Shown here one piece after another: positions 26,008 to 35,146 of a stretch of 64,000 nt of DNA. The DNA is from Janthinobacterium agaricidamnosum NBRC 102515 = DSM 9628 (lineage in GTDB: Bacteria > Pseudomonadota > Gammaproteobacteria > Burkholderiales > Burkholderiaceae_D): positions 3,301,651-3,365,650 of the forward strand of contig NZ_HG322949.1 in NCBI RefSeq assembly GCF_000723165.1, written 5' to 3'. Numbering within the stretch: position 1 is the stretch's first letter; every line of letters begins with the position of its first letter. The position numbers and the translations under genes were made by a program. The notes under the pieces were generated by a model. It worked only from the letters and a program-made list of their open reading frames with translations. It was not told the origin of the DNA and did no database searches.

Positions 26008-26395
26008 GGTGTACAGGGAACAGTTATCCAAGGCGCGCAGTCTAGCACTTTACATAAAAACAGCTTTTTCTTTTACGCCCGGACAAGCCGATCGAGCAAA
26101 AAGCCGCGCCGCCGGACCGAGTCGCCCAACCCGAAAGACAGGCTGGCGCGGGCCGTGGGATAACACTAAAACAGCGCTGCAGGACGTGATTCCGCGAGGA
26201 TATTGATATAACTCAAGTCATGTGAAATTATTTCGCATATGCAACGATAGTTTTGCAAAGATGAAACTTATGACTAGCTTGGTGTAAGTAATGAGTAGAG
26301 GCACGTTCACACTTCTGTTTAGTAAAATGGAGGAACCATGCTGCAAATAAAATATTTTTGTCGATGCCGGTGTATTTCCAAACCAAGGAGGTTTC
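26008..26395. other. Intergenic region, partly AT-rich
   Basis: No credible gene is present. From about 26200 the sequence becomes AT-rich and leads to the strong ribosome site (AAGGAGG, 26384-26390) of the next gene. Confidence 0.5.
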
Positions 26396-26851
26396 ATGTC
26401 TATCAATATTGGTAATAATTTTCCTTTTATCAACCAATCTCAACAAACTGCCAAGCCAAAAGAAAATGGTCGCGACACTGCATCATTTGCGGATGCCCTA
26501 AGCAAGAGTCAACAGGCATCCGGCAGTTCTGCCTCAGCTGATCGTAACGAAAAATATGATTTCAAGAATATGACGCCGAGAACCATGCGTGAAACCATGA
26601 ATAGCCTTATTCGCAACGGAGAAATGACATTCGAAGAGTCGACTCCACTCATGGCCATGATTCCATCGCCGTTGTCAAAGGTAAATTATGACGGAAATAT
26701 GCCTGCGTCATTTGATCAATCGTGGGATTTTCTTGCTAAAATCCAGGACGGAATAAGGGGAGCGCTTTCCAGAAATGAAAAGGCAAGTGCCGACACAATG
26801 CAGCAGACGTATGATGCATTAATGCGTCTCCAGGGCGGAAAAAAGACCTGA
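26396..26851 (+). CDS. Small soluble protein of unknown function, 151 aa
   Basis: A near-perfect ribosome site (AAGGAGG, five bases before the ATG) indicates strong translation. The first 50 residues are polar and low-complexity (Ser, Gln, Lys, Asn). The rest is helical, with a compact conserved-looking core: MTPRTMRETMNSLIRNGEMTFEES, PLSKVNYDG, and SWDFLAKIQDGIRGALSRNEK. Proteins with this core occur sporadically in proteobacteria without assigned function. There is no signal peptide or membrane helix. Base composition is lower in GC than the surroundings, which hints at recent acquisition or strong expression selection. A bidirectional terminator follows. Confidence 0.75.
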   Translation: MSINIGNNFPFINQSQQTAKPKENGRDTASFADALSKSQQASGSSASADRNEKYDFKNMTPRTMRETMNSLIRNGEMTFEESTPLMAMIPSPLSKVNYDGNMPASFDQSWDFLAKIQDGIRGALSRNEKASADTMQQTYDALMRLQGGKKT

Positions 26852-26866
26852 AGCGCCTGCACAAAG

Positions 26867-26894
26867 AAAAAGGCCGGAAATTCCGGCCTTTTTT
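26867..26894. terminator. Bidirectional rho-independent terminator
   Basis: A perfect palindrome AAGGCCGGAA/TTCCGGCCTT is flanked by A and T runs on either side, between the convergent genes ending at 26851 and 26904. It is usable from both strands. Confidence 0.88.
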
Positions 26895-26903
26895 CCAAGC
26901 GTA

Positions 26904-27551
26904 TTATTTGATGAGGATGCTGGTACTTAAGGTATTGAATGGCGCATTGATGGAGGTGTCCTGGAATTGGAATTTTCCGCTCTGCTGGCCGTCAAGATTA
27001 TAATATTTCATCCATCCGACTACCGTGTATCCAGCAGGACATGGCCAAACATAATTGTTTCCGACTATGCAAATTGATTGATTTGTATAATTTGCCGACT
27101 GTGGCAAGAGTCCGCCATTCATCCAGGCAAAGGGACTGGCGCCATAGCCGATTTCTTGTACCGCTACCCTGAGTAGTTGGCCGCCGTGATCACAGGTCGT
27201 CGAAAGTTGACCGAGAATCGTCATATACTCCCAGTCGCAATTCGAAGAACCAACTGCATAGATAGCAACGCGCGACAAAGCTGGGGCCGGTGCCAGCTGT
27301 GGACCTTTCGGAGCGAGCGAGTCGCCGCCGCTGGCGACGGATAGAACGCCCTGGCTTTCCAGGGCCGGCAATGAAACTTCACTCAGCTTCACCGGCATTG
27401 CATCGCCAGATGCGTCAGCGGCTGCTAATGCAAACTGCACTTTATTTTCCGGCTGCGCGGATCCCGGCTCTTTATTTTCTTGCGAATAAGCATTTGTACT
27501 CATGAATGCAAGCATTGATATAAAAATCGGTAATGCGAATTTCTTCGTCAT
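26904..27551 (-). CDS. Exported protein of unknown function, 215 aa
   Basis: A typical signal peptide (MTKKFALPIFISMLAFMSTNAYS) is followed by a Pro/Ala-rich linker and a C-terminal domain from about residue 90 with four cysteines in two pairs (SSNCDWEYMTI / STTCDHGG and SICIVGNNYVWPCPAGY). The domain is rich in aromatic and Gly residues (VVGWMKYYNLDGQQSGKFQFQD), compatible with a small beta-rich secreted module. No family is recognised. It shares a terminator with the convergent gene at 26396. Its composition is AT-richer than most of the window. Confidence 0.72.
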   Translation of the reverse strand: MTKKFALPIFISMLAFMSTNAYSQENKEPGSAQPENKVQFALAAADASGDAMPVKLSEVSLPALESQGVLSVASGGDSLAPKGPQLAPAPALSRVAIYAVGSSNCDWEYMTILGQLSTTCDHGGQLLRVAVQEIGYGASPFAWMNGGLLPQSANYTNQSICIVGNNYVWPCPAGYTVVGWMKYYNLDGQQSGKFQFQDTSINAPFNTLSTSILIK

Positions 27552-27736
27552 GGAAAAACTCCAAAGTGGTATGTCTGAGTTATAGTGGAGACGAATCGTT
27601 TCGATAAGCGATTCGTAAATGGCGGATATTGAAAATTTATCACCATTTCATGATGTTATACAATATTTAATTGTTTATTGTCAATAGCCAGGGAAATTTG
27701 ATATTAATAAATTTTCGTAAATTATCGTGTGAATCG

Positions 27737-28420
27737 TTAGATTGAGGTATTAAACACGTCCAGGCTGCGCACAAAATGCATCGCCTGCGGCTGCTCCACC
27801 AGCACGCACTGTTTACCCGTGCGTTTGCAATGATCCTGCACCCGCCAATACGCATCGTGGCTGACGCAGCCGGTCTGGCAAATCACCAGGTCGGCTTCGA
27901 CCAGGCTCGCTTCCAGCGCCGCATCGTCGCCGCCATGGCCGCCCGCATGGTGCAGGAAGCGTCCGCCCGCATCTTCGATCGCCTGCTGCGCCAGGCCGGC
28001 GCCCGACTCGTCCTGGCCGATGCACAACACGGATTTTTCGCGCAGGTCGGCCGGCACCCCGGCCGGCTGCGACGCGGCGCCGGCCGAGGTCCTGGCGAAC
28101 CATTCATGGTGCAGCAGTTCGCGCATCAAATCCTGCACCCGCTCGCTCAGCCATTCGACCCGCCGCGCCAGCGTCTGCCGCGCCGGCAAGCCGGGGATCG
28201 CCGCCTTCAACTCCGCCATGTCTTGCCGCGCATACGCCAATTGCGAGTCGCGCACGATGAGTTGCGCGCGCAGGCGCATATTGTCGGCCTGCAGCGACGC
28301 GATGTCGGCGGCCTGCTGCGCCAGCATACTGCTGCAGCGGCTTTGCACGCGGCCGTATTCCTTGATCAGCATGCCGTATTCCTGGGCGATGCGGTCCGGG
28401 GTGTCGGCGGGACTATTCAT
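27737..28420 (-). CDS. DUF2325 domain protein under a Fur-like box
   Basis: A 227-aa protein. The N-terminal half is a coiled coil (residues 15-110, for example MLAQQAADIASLQADNMRLRAQL). The C-terminal half is a DUF2325 Rossmann-like domain: SVLCIGQDESGAGLAQQAIEDAGGRFLHHAGGHGGDDAALEASL (with normal spacing), then VICQTGCVSHDAYWRVQDHCKRTGKQCVLVEQP. The FLHHxGG, CVSH and CKR motifs, rich in His and Cys, suggest metal binding. The ribosome site is strong (GGAGAAACC-ATG). A clear Fur box lies about 70 bp upstream, so the protein is probably made under iron limitation. The biological role of the family is not established. Confidence 0.85.
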   Translation of the reverse strand: MNSPADTPDRIAQEYGMLIKEYGRVQSRCSSMLAQQAADIASLQADNMRLRAQLIVRDSQLAYARQDMAELKAAIPGLPARQTLARRVEWLSERVQDLMRELLHHEWFARTSAGAASQPAGVPADLREKSVLCIGQDESGAGLAQQAIEDAGGRFLHHAGGHGGDDAALEASLVEADLVICQTGCVSHDAYWRVQDHCKRTGKQCVLVEQPQAMHFVRSLDVFNTSI

Positions 28421-28481
28421 GGTTTCTCCTCTGTCTTTGCGGGCGACCAGTCAGCACCGCAGGTCGTACATGATAGACATT

Positions 28482-28500
28482 ATAAATGAGAATCATTACT
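28482..28500 (-). promoter_or_regulatory. Fur box upstream of the DUF2325 gene
   Basis: The core AATGAGAATCATTA matches 13 of 14 central positions of the Fur consensus palindrome. It lies 62-80 bp before the ATG at 28420. Confidence 0.75.
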
Positions 28501-28572
28501 ATTTGCCATGATGTCTGTACGGTCATGCAAATTAAATAAATATTGGCGTTTATTGCAGGATAGTGGCTTGTC

Positions 28573-29481
28573 TCAGTCCAGTTGCGGGAACACGCCCGGC
28601 GCGGCCTGGCTGACAAAATCGATGAAATTGCGCACTCGCAGCGGCATCTGGGTGCGCTGCGGGTAATACATGTACAGGCCGCCATTGGCGGTGGCCAGTT
28701 GCGGCAGGATAGCGACCAGCCTGCCCTGCGCCAGTTCGTCGGCGATCAGGTACAGCGCCAGCTGGCCGATGCCGACACCGGCCAGCACCGCCGCCACTTC
28801 CGCCTCCACATTATTGAAGCTGCACACCGCGCTGACATCCTGGTACACCGTGCCGCCGTCGATATGCAGTTCCCACGGCACCATCCGTCCCGAGTTCGGC
28901 TGGCGGAAACCGGTGCAGCGGTGCAGCGTCAGTTCGGCGGCATTGGCCGGCGCGCCGAACTGCTTCAGATAAGCCGGCGCGGCGCATACCAGCAGCGGCA
29001 AGTCGCTCAATTTGCGCGCCACCAGGTTGCGCTCGGGCGGATTGCCGGCGCGGAAACCGATGTCGATTTTCGCCTCGACCAGGTCGGTGAAATGATCCTC
29101 CAGCAGCACATCGAATACCGCGCCGGGATAGATGCGCTGGAAATCGCGGATCAGCGGCACCAGTTGCCGGTTCGCCATCGAACTGGGCGCGGCGATGCGG
29201 ATCAATCCTTCCGCCTCCTGGCGGCTGGTCTGCACCTGGTCCAGCGCTTCGTCGAGCAGCCGCAGGCCGGGATTGGCCAGCTCGAACAATCTTAAACCAT
29301 CATCGGTCGGACTCAGGCTGCGCGTGGTCCGGTGCAACAGCCGCACGCCGAGATAGGTTTCCAGCTGGCGCACCGCCTTGCTGACGGCTTGCGGCGTCAA
29401 GCCGGCTTCACTGGCGGCGCGGCTGAAACTGCGCGCCCTGACAACAGCGATGAACAGGCTGACGGTACGGGCTTTATCCAT
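28573..29481 (-). CDS. LysR-family transcriptional regulator
   Basis: 302 aa. The N-terminal winged helix (LFIAVVRARSFSRAASEAGLTPQAVSKAVRQLETYLGVRLLHRTTRSLSPTDDG, read in segments) is typical of LysR regulators of the CrgA/DsdC-like group. A periplasmic-binding-type effector domain follows, including VLLEDHFTDLVEAKIDIGFRAG. It is divergent from the SDR gene at 29621, with 139 bp between starts. In this arrangement the LysR protein usually controls the divergent gene and itself. Confidence 0.93.
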   Translation of the reverse strand: MDKARTVSLFIAVVRARSFSRAASEAGLTPQAVSKAVRQLETYLGVRLLHRTTRSLSPTDDGLRLFELANPGLRLLDEALDQVQTSRQEAEGLIRIAAPSSMANRQLVPLIRDFQRIYPGAVFDVLLEDHFTDLVEAKIDIGFRAGNPPERNLVARKLSDLPLLVCAAPAYLKQFGAPANAAELTLHRCTGFRQPNSGRMVPWELHIDGGTVYQDVSAVCSFNNVEAEVAAVLAGVGIGQLALYLIADELAQGRLVAILPQLATANGGLYMYYPQRTQMPLRVRNFIDFVSQAAPGVFPQLD

Positions 29482-29620
29482 ATTCAGATTGAAATCGGTT
29501 TACAAGTATTCACAACTGAAAGATGAAAATCAAACAGCTTTACATACTCTAGTGTAACACCGGGCTTCCTCTTACACTGGATTCCGTTGCACTGACTCTT
29601 CACCCCACAAAGGACACATC

Positions 29621-30478
29621 ATGAAAAACAGCACGCCTAAAGTTTGGTTCATCACCGGCGCATCGCGCGGTTTCGGTCTACTGGTCGCCAGGAATGCGCT
29701 GGCCCGCGGCGACCAGGTGGTCGCCACCGCGCGTCATCCGCGGCAGGTGATCGACGCACTGGGACAACACGACAATCTGCTGGCCGTGCAACTGGACGTG
29801 AGCGACGAAGCGTCGGCGATGGACGCCGCCAGGCTGGCCGTCGAACGCTTCGGCCGCATCGACGTCTTGCTGAACAATGCAGGCTTCGGCTTGCTGGGCG
29901 CGGTCGAGGAATCGAGCGCCGCCGAAGTCAAGGCGATTTTCGAGACCAATGTGTTCGGCCTGCTGCATGTGACCCGCGCCGTGACGCCGTACATGCGGAC
30001 CCGCAAAAGCGGCCATATCATCAATATCTCGTCGATCGGCGGTTATGCTTCGTATGCCGGCTGGGGCGTGTACGGCGCCAGCAAATTCGCGGTCGAAGGA
30101 TTGACCGAAGCGCTGGCGATCGAACTGGCGCCGCTCGGCATCCGCGCCACCGTGGTCGAACCGGGTTTCTTCCGCACCGACTTCCTGGCAGCCAATTCGC
30201 TGCTGGAAACCAGGGCCCGCATCGATGACTACGCGGCGACGGTCGGCGCGATGCGCGACTTCGCGGCCGGTTACAGCCACAAGCAATTGGGCGACCCGGC
30301 CAAGCTGGCCAGCGCCATGCTGGTATTGGCCGACAGCGAACAGCCGCCGGTGCGCCTGCCGCTGGGTACCGACACGGTGGCCAAAATCCATGAAAAGAAC
30401 CGCTTTGTCGAAGCTGAACTGAAGCAATGGCTGGAGCTGGCCAATTCGACCGATCACGACGACAGCATCGTCGCGTAA
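29621..30478 (+). CDS. SDR family oxidoreductase
   Basis: A 285-aa classical SDR. It shows TGASRGFG at the NAD(P) site, DVSDEASAMDA, LLNNAGFGLLG (NNAG), NISSIGGYASYAGWGVYGASKFAVEG (Ser, Tyr, Lys set) and VVEPGFFRTDF. The extended length and C-terminal region resemble retinol-dehydrogenase-like or oxidoreductase YusZ-type SDRs. The ribosome site AAAGGA precedes the ATG. It is divergent from the LysR regulator and followed by a good terminator, so it is monocistronic. Confidence 0.9.
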   Translation: MKNSTPKVWFITGASRGFGLLVARNALARGDQVVATARHPRQVIDALGQHDNLLAVQLDVSDEASAMDAARLAVERFGRIDVLLNNAGFGLLGAVEESSAAEVKAIFETNVFGLLHVTRAVTPYMRTRKSGHIINISSIGGYASYAGWGVYGASKFAVEGLTEALAIELAPLGIRATVVEPGFFRTDFLAANSLLETRARIDDYAATVGAMRDFAAGYSHKQLGDPAKLASAMLVLADSEQPPVRLPLGTDTVAKIHEKNRFVEAELKQWLELANSTDHDDSIVA

Positions 30479-30506
30479 ACATCGCATCATCTCTTCAGCC
30501 TGCCTG

Positions 30507-30542
30507 AAGCAGCACCGCCGCGACACTGCGGCTGTGCTGCTT
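30507..30542 (+). terminator. Terminator after the SDR gene
   Basis: AAGCAGCAC (30507-30515) pairs with GTGCTGCTT (30534-30542), with an inner GCCGC/GCGGC stem. TTTCTGCTTC follows. Confidence 0.65.
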
Positions 30543-30594
30543 TCTGCTTCAGCGCCGTTTCAGACGACGCCGACGTGGAAGCCGACCATCAGGC

Positions 30595-32724
30595 TTACTC
30601 TTGCGGCAGCAGCGCCAGCGCCGCGCTGAAGTCGCCCATCGGCTTGCCGCCGTTGGCGACCAGCGATTTATCGCGCAGCGTCAGGCCGTCCAGTACCGGC
30701 AGCGAGAAGCGGTGGGTAATCGCGCGCAGGATCGACGCGGAGTCGTATTGCGTGTGATCGACCAGGCCCTTTTTCACGTAGGGCGACACCAGGATCGCCG
30801 GCACGCGGGTGCCCGGGCCCCAGCGGTCGCCCTTCGGTGGCGCAACGTGGTCGTAGAAGCCGCCGTTTTCATCGTAGGTGACGATGACCAGCATGTTCTT
30901 CCATTGCGGGCTCTTTTTCAGCTGGGCGATGACGCTGGCGATATGCGCATCGCCGTCGGCCACGCTGGCGTAGCCGGAGTGCTGGTTCAAATTACCTTGC
31001 GGTTTGTAGAACGCCACCGCTGGCAGCTTGCCGGCGCTGGCGTCGCTCAGGAACTGGCTGTCGAAATCGCGCAAGTGGGCGGCGCGGTAGGCTGGCGCCT
31101 TGACCGGGTCCATGTCGGCGTAATAATTGAACGGCTGGTGATGGAACTGGAAGTTCGGCGGATTGGGGAAGCTGTTGTTGCGCGTGCCGGCGGTGGCCAG
31201 TGCGGTGGTGTCTTTCCATGCGCCGGCATACCAGGCCCAGTCGATGTTCTTGGCCGACAGCAGGTCGCCGATATTGGTCTGCGTCTGCTGCGGCAAGGTG
31301 GTCGCCTTGCTGGTGTCGGCATACAGCTTGCTGCCGTCGCCGGCGGCCGGGGCGTTGCTGCTCGGCTGGAACGGCGGCTGCATGGTGTTCACGGCGTAAA
31401 ACATGCCGCTGCTGTCGGCCGGGGTCAGCGTGCTATCGTTGGCGTAGGCCGGCGGACCGCTCAGCACCGATGCCGGCGAGCTCGGCGACGGCGTCAGGCG
31501 CACGAAGTTACCCTTGGCGTTGACGTCGATCTTCGAGATCGAATTCCTGGCCACCGATGTGTCGGCGTTCGGATAGGTCGGCGCGCACGCGCAGATCAGG
31601 TATTGGTGGGTCAGGAAGGAACCGCCGAAAGCGCCGATGAACAGGTTGTCGGCCAGCGCATATTGCTTGGCGATGTTCCAGAGCTGCATCTTGCTGCCGT
31701 CGTAATAGCCCATGGTCAGGCCGCCGGCGTCGGTATAGGCCGCGAACTTGTCGTTGGCGCCGCCGTTGATCTGCATCTGGTTGTTATAAAAACGGTGCAC
31801 CAGGTCGCGCGTGATGACCGATTGCGGCAAGTTCAGCGGGCTGTTCACGTCATCGATCTGGAATGGCTTGTTCGGCAGGTTGGCCGATTGGGCCTGGGTG
31901 ATGACGGTGCCCTGGCCGGCCGCCGTCATGCCGCCCCAGGTCGGCGGCAAGACTGGCAAGACGCTGCCGTCGATATCTTTTTGCGGCACATAGGCCGAGG
32001 CCGACGTCGGGTTCACGCCCGGCACGCCGTTGGCGCCAGGGAACAGGCCGTACAAATTGTCGAAACCGCGGTTTTCCGCGTAGATCACGACGATGGTCTG
32101 GATATTGTTCAGCGCCAGGCCGCTGTTCAGCGCGGCCAGCGCATCGGCCGGCGCGGCTTGTCCGCTGGCGCCGGCGATCACCGCCGTGACGCTGGCATTT
32201 TCCGCTTTCAGCTTGGCCAGATCGTCGCCGCTGGCCTTGTTGAAGTCGGACGCCAGGCTGGCTTCCGACACGCCGATGCGCGCCGCCAGCTTGCTGCTGG
32301 CGCCGGCAAAGTCGCCGCCGTTGCCGTCCATGACCGCGGCCAGCTCGGTCGACAGCGCGCTGACAAAGTTGGCATGGCCGGCCGGCGCGCGCAACATCAG
32401 CTTTTGCGTGACCTTGGCGCCGGCGTCGCCCAGCACATCGTGGCGGATCGCATCGGTGCCGACCACGGCCAGCACGGCGCCCTGGCCGTTGAGCGTAAAG
32501 CTGCCGTCGGCGCCGGTCTTGACCGGGGTCGAATTGCTGTCGCAGGTCAGCTTGGCGGAGGCGCTTTCCAGGCACACCTGGGCATTCTCATAATAGCTGC
32601 CGATCACCTGGCCCTTGGTCGCCGCCGGGTGGTCGCTGCTGCCGCATGCCACCAGGCCGGCGCTCAAGCCCAGCGACAACAGCAATGGCAAGGGACGTAA
32701 AGCTAATCTTGCGTGCGGATTCAT
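30595..32724 (-). CDS. Acid phosphatase / phospholipase C family lipoprotein
   Basis: 709 aa with a lipoprotein signal (LPLLLSLGLSAGLVACGSS, Cys at about residue 27). An N-terminal carboxypeptidase-regulatory-like strand region of about 180 residues precedes the PF04185 phosphoesterase domain. Catalytic metal motifs are visible: VIYAENRGFDNLYGLFPG, NPTSASAYVPQKD, GSFLTHQYLICACAP, and VTYDENGGFYDHVAPPKGDRWGPGTRVPAILVSPY. Relatives are AcpA-type acid phosphatases that release phosphate from phosphoesters at the cell surface. A triple Pho box lies about 145 bp upstream, so phosphate-starvation control by PhoB is likely. Confidence 0.9.
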   Translation of the reverse strand: MNPHARLALRPLPLLLSLGLSAGLVACGSSDHPAATKGQVIGSYYENAQVCLESASAKLTCDSNSTPVKTGADGSFTLNGQGAVLAVVGTDAIRHDVLGDAGAKVTQKLMLRAPAGHANFVSALSTELAAVMDGNGGDFAGASSKLAARIGVSEASLASDFNKASGDDLAKLKAENASVTAVIAGASGQAAPADALAALNSGLALNNIQTIVVIYAENRGFDNLYGLFPGANGVPGVNPTSASAYVPQKDIDGSVLPVLPPTWGGMTAAGQGTVITQAQSANLPNKPFQIDDVNSPLNLPQSVITRDLVHRFYNNQMQINGGANDKFAAYTDAGGLTMGYYDGSKMQLWNIAKQYALADNLFIGAFGGSFLTHQYLICACAPTYPNADTSVARNSISKIDVNAKGNFVRLTPSPSSPASVLSGPPAYANDSTLTPADSSGMFYAVNTMQPPFQPSSNAPAAGDGSKLYADTSKATTLPQQTQTNIGDLLSAKNIDWAWYAGAWKDTTALATAGTRNNSFPNPPNFQFHHQPFNYYADMDPVKAPAYRAAHLRDFDSQFLSDASAGKLPAVAFYKPQGNLNQHSGYASVADGDAHIASVIAQLKKSPQWKNMLVIVTYDENGGFYDHVAPPKGDRWGPGTRVPAILVSPYVKKGLVDHTQYDSASILRAITHRFSLPVLDGLTLRDKSLVANGGKPMGDFSAALALLPQE

Positions 32725-32868
32725 GTTTCTTCATGCCTTAGGGGTGGAAAACCCAGCATGCTATTGAGCAAATATTTCAACTTGATGAAATCACGGCGAT
32801 GTTACATTCCGATACATTGCTGTTGTTAAATGATGGCCTCCATTTAATTTTTAATGGAGCAGCGCCTG

Positions 32869-32900
32869 CTTGTCATGGTCTTGTCATAGTCTTGTCACAC
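32869..32900 (+). promoter_or_regulatory. Pho box: three tandem 11-bp repeats
   Basis: CTTGTCATGGT, CTTGTCATAGT and CTTGTCACAC follow each other with an exact 11-bp period. The TGTCA cores and 11-bp spacing fit the PhoB-binding consensus. The site lies in the 275-bp gap between the divergent phosphatase and peroxidase genes. Confidence 0.8.
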
Positions 32901-32999
32901 TCGGCTGCTAGGCTGGCCGCCCATGTTCCGTCAATCAACGCCAGCAGCCGAGCCATGCCGCGGCAGCCCTACTTCTCTCCCTTCCCGATTTCGCCGCTC

Positions 33000-34253
33000 A
33001 TGAAACTGACGCCATCCCTGCCCGGCCTGGTCTGCGCCGTCTTGCTGGCCGCATGCCAGCCGCAGACGCAGCCGCCGCAAAAAGGCGCGCCCGCCGCCTA
33101 CCTGACGGCCGCCTACACGCCGACATTAAAACGCCAGCCGTCGGTGGCGGAAATGACGGCGATGGGACGCGCGATGTTTTTCGAGCCCGGCCTGTCGGTA
33201 TCTGGCAAGATGTCGTGCGCCAGTTGCCACAGCCCGGACCACGCCTACGGCCCGCCGAACGCGCTGGCGGTGCAACTGGGCGGTCCCGAATTGAAGGACG
33301 CCGGCACGCGCGCCGCGCCCTCGCTGCGTTATATCCAGAACGCGCCGCCGTTCACCGAGCATTTTCACGACGATGACGGCGACGACAGCGTCGACGCCGG
33401 CCCGACCGGCGGCCGCAACTGGGACGGCCGCGCCCAGTCCGGCCACGAACAGGCGCTGACGCCCTTGCTGTCGCCGCATGAAATGGGCAATCCCGATGTC
33501 GCCTCGGTGGTCGCCAAACTCAGACAGGGAGCGCTGGCGGCGCAATTCCGCCAGACCTACGGCGACGATATCTTCGAGCAGCCCGGCCAGGCGCTGCGCT
33601 GGGCGCTGATGTCGCTGGAAGTATTCCAGGAAAGCCCGGCCGATTTCTACCCGTACACCAGCAAATACGACGCCTTCCTGCGCAAGCAGGTGCAATTGAA
33701 TCCGCAGGAATTGCGCGGCCTGGCGCTGTTCAACGATGAAAACAAGGGCAATTGCGCGTCGTGCCACATCAGCCAGATCACGCCCGGCGGCGTGTTCCCG
33801 CAATTCACCGACTACGGCCTGATCAACATCGGCGTGCCGCGCAACCGCAAGCTGCCGGCCAATACCGACCCGGCATTTTTCGACATGGGCCTGTGCGGCC
33901 CGGACCGCAGCGATTTAAAAGATCACAAGGAATACTGCGGCAGCTTCAAGACGCCGTCGCTGCGCAACGTCGCGCTGCGCAAGGTGTTTTTCCATAACGG
34001 CAGCTTCACCAGCCTGGAACAAGTGCTGCGCTTTTACGCGCAGCGCGACACCGCGCCGCAAAAATGGTATCCGAAGAACCGCGATGGCAGCGTGCATAAA
34101 TATGACGACCTGCCGCCCGGCCTGGAAGCCAACGTCAATCTCGAAGCGCCGTTCGACCGCAAGCCGGGCCAGCCGCCGGCCTTGAACGACAAGGAAATCG
34201 CCGACGTCATCGTATTTTTGAAGACCTTGACGGATGGTTACAAGGCGCCGTGA
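33000..34253 (+). CDS. Di-heme cytochrome c peroxidase / MauG-like lipoprotein
   Basis: 417 aa from the ATG at 33000. The lipoprotein signal (MKLTPSLPGLVCAVLLAAC) is followed by two c-type heme sites, CASCH near residues 72 and 252. Further signatures are GRAMFFEPGLSVSGKMSCASCH, APSLRYI, ALTPLLSPHEMGNPD and SLRNVALRKVFFHNGSFTSLEQVLRFY. This family reduces peroxide or oxidises protein side chains in the periplasm. Its position beside a PhoB-type site and divergent from an acid phosphatase suggests membership in the phosphate regulon. Its 3' end overlaps the convergent AraC gene by 16 bp. Confidence 0.9.
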   Translation: MKLTPSLPGLVCAVLLAACQPQTQPPQKGAPAAYLTAAYTPTLKRQPSVAEMTAMGRAMFFEPGLSVSGKMSCASCHSPDHAYGPPNALAVQLGGPELKDAGTRAAPSLRYIQNAPPFTEHFHDDDGDDSVDAGPTGGRNWDGRAQSGHEQALTPLLSPHEMGNPDVASVVAKLRQGALAAQFRQTYGDDIFEQPGQALRWALMSLEVFQESPADFYPYTSKYDAFLRKQVQLNPQELRGLALFNDENKGNCASCHISQITPGGVFPQFTDYGLINIGVPRNRKLPANTDPAFFDMGLCGPDRSDLKDHKEYCGSFKTPSLRNVALRKVFFHNGSFTSLEQVLRFYAQRDTAPQKWYPKNRDGSVHKYDDLPPGLEANVNLEAPFDRKPGQPPALNDKEIADVIVFLKTLTDGYKAP

Positions 34254-35146
34254 AGCGAGGCGCCGCCGGTTTTCAGGGCGGCGATATCGCGCCGCGGCGG
34301 CGCGCCGAACATGCGCGCATATTCGCGGCTGAACTGCGACGCACTTTCATAACCGACCCGGAATGCGCTCGTCTCGACGTTGGCCGCATCGGCCACCATC
34401 AGCCGACGCGCTTCCAGCAAGCGCAACTGCTTCTGGTATTGCAGCGGCGTCATCGACGTCAGCATCTTGAATTGCCGGTGAAACGCCGACGGACTCAGCT
34501 GCGCTATCACCGCCAGCTCCTCGATGCTGACCGTTTCCGCGTAACGGTCGCGCAAGGCGTGGATCGCGCCGACGATGCGCTGCGCATGACGGCTGCCCAG
34601 CGCCATGCCGGCCACTTCACTGCCGTGCGGACCGCTCAGCAGCCAGTAACACATCTCGCGCATGATGGCCGGATACAGCAGGCCGATCGCTTGCGGCGTA
34701 TCGAGCAGGCGCACCATGCGCAGCGCGCAATCGGCCAGCGGCCCGTCGAAATCGGTAACGAACACACTGCTGGCGACGCGGCTGCCCGTTTGCGGTGGCG
34801 TATCCAGCTGCTCCATCACCTCGCGCATCACGGCCAGGTCGAATTCGATGACCAAACCCAGGTAAGGCCGATCGGCGCTGGCTTGCGCGACCCGGCCGAA
34901 CGCCGGCATTTCGACGCTGACCAGCAGCGCCTGGCCTGGACCGTAATCGACGTGCCGGTCGCCGAACAGCGCCCATTTCGCGCCCTGCACGACGATGCAC
35001 AGCGCCGGCTTGAAGATCAGGTGACTCGGCGGTTTTTCATGGTCCGAGCGCAGGATGGTGAATCCCTTGATCGCGGTGGCGAACGGACTGTCGCCAGTCT
35101 GCTTATCGGTATAGCGCTGAACGGCGTGCAGCAATGCTTCGGGCAT
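34238..35146 (-). CDS. AraC-family regulator with cupin-like N-terminal domain
   Basis: 302 aa from the ATG at 35146. The N-terminal AraC_N domain (KPALCIVVQGAKWALFGDRHVDYGPGQALLVSVEMPAFGRV, read in segments) is followed by two HTH motifs (VSIEELAVIAQLSPSAFHRQFKMLTSMTPLQYQKQLRLLEARRLM and ETSAFRVGYESASQFSREYARMFG). This subfamily typically controls a divergent oxidoreductase gene, here the SDR at 35286, 139 bp away. A longer in-frame start exists, but the AraC_N similarity begins at MPEALLHAVQRYT. Confidence 0.92.
   Translation of the reverse strand: MPEALLHAVQRYTDKQTGDSPFATAIKGFTILRSDHEKPPSHLIFKPALCIVVQGAKWALFGDRHVDYGPGQALLVSVEMPAFGRVAQASADRPYLGLVIEFDLAVMREVMEQLDTPPQTGSRVASSVFVTDFDGPLADCALRMVRLLDTPQAIGLLYPAIMREMCYWLLSGPHGSEVAGMALGSRHAQRIVGAIHALRDRYAETVSIEELAVIAQLSPSAFHRQFKMLTSMTPLQYQKQLRLLEARRLMVADAANVETSAFRVGYESASQFSREYARMFGAPPRRDIAALKTGGASLHGAL

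Noticed and set aside
30601..32700. Long + frame opposite the acid phosphatase gene
   Set aside because: Its translation is a low-complexity Arg/Gln/Val mixture. The minus strand has the lipobox and all phosphoesterase motifs.
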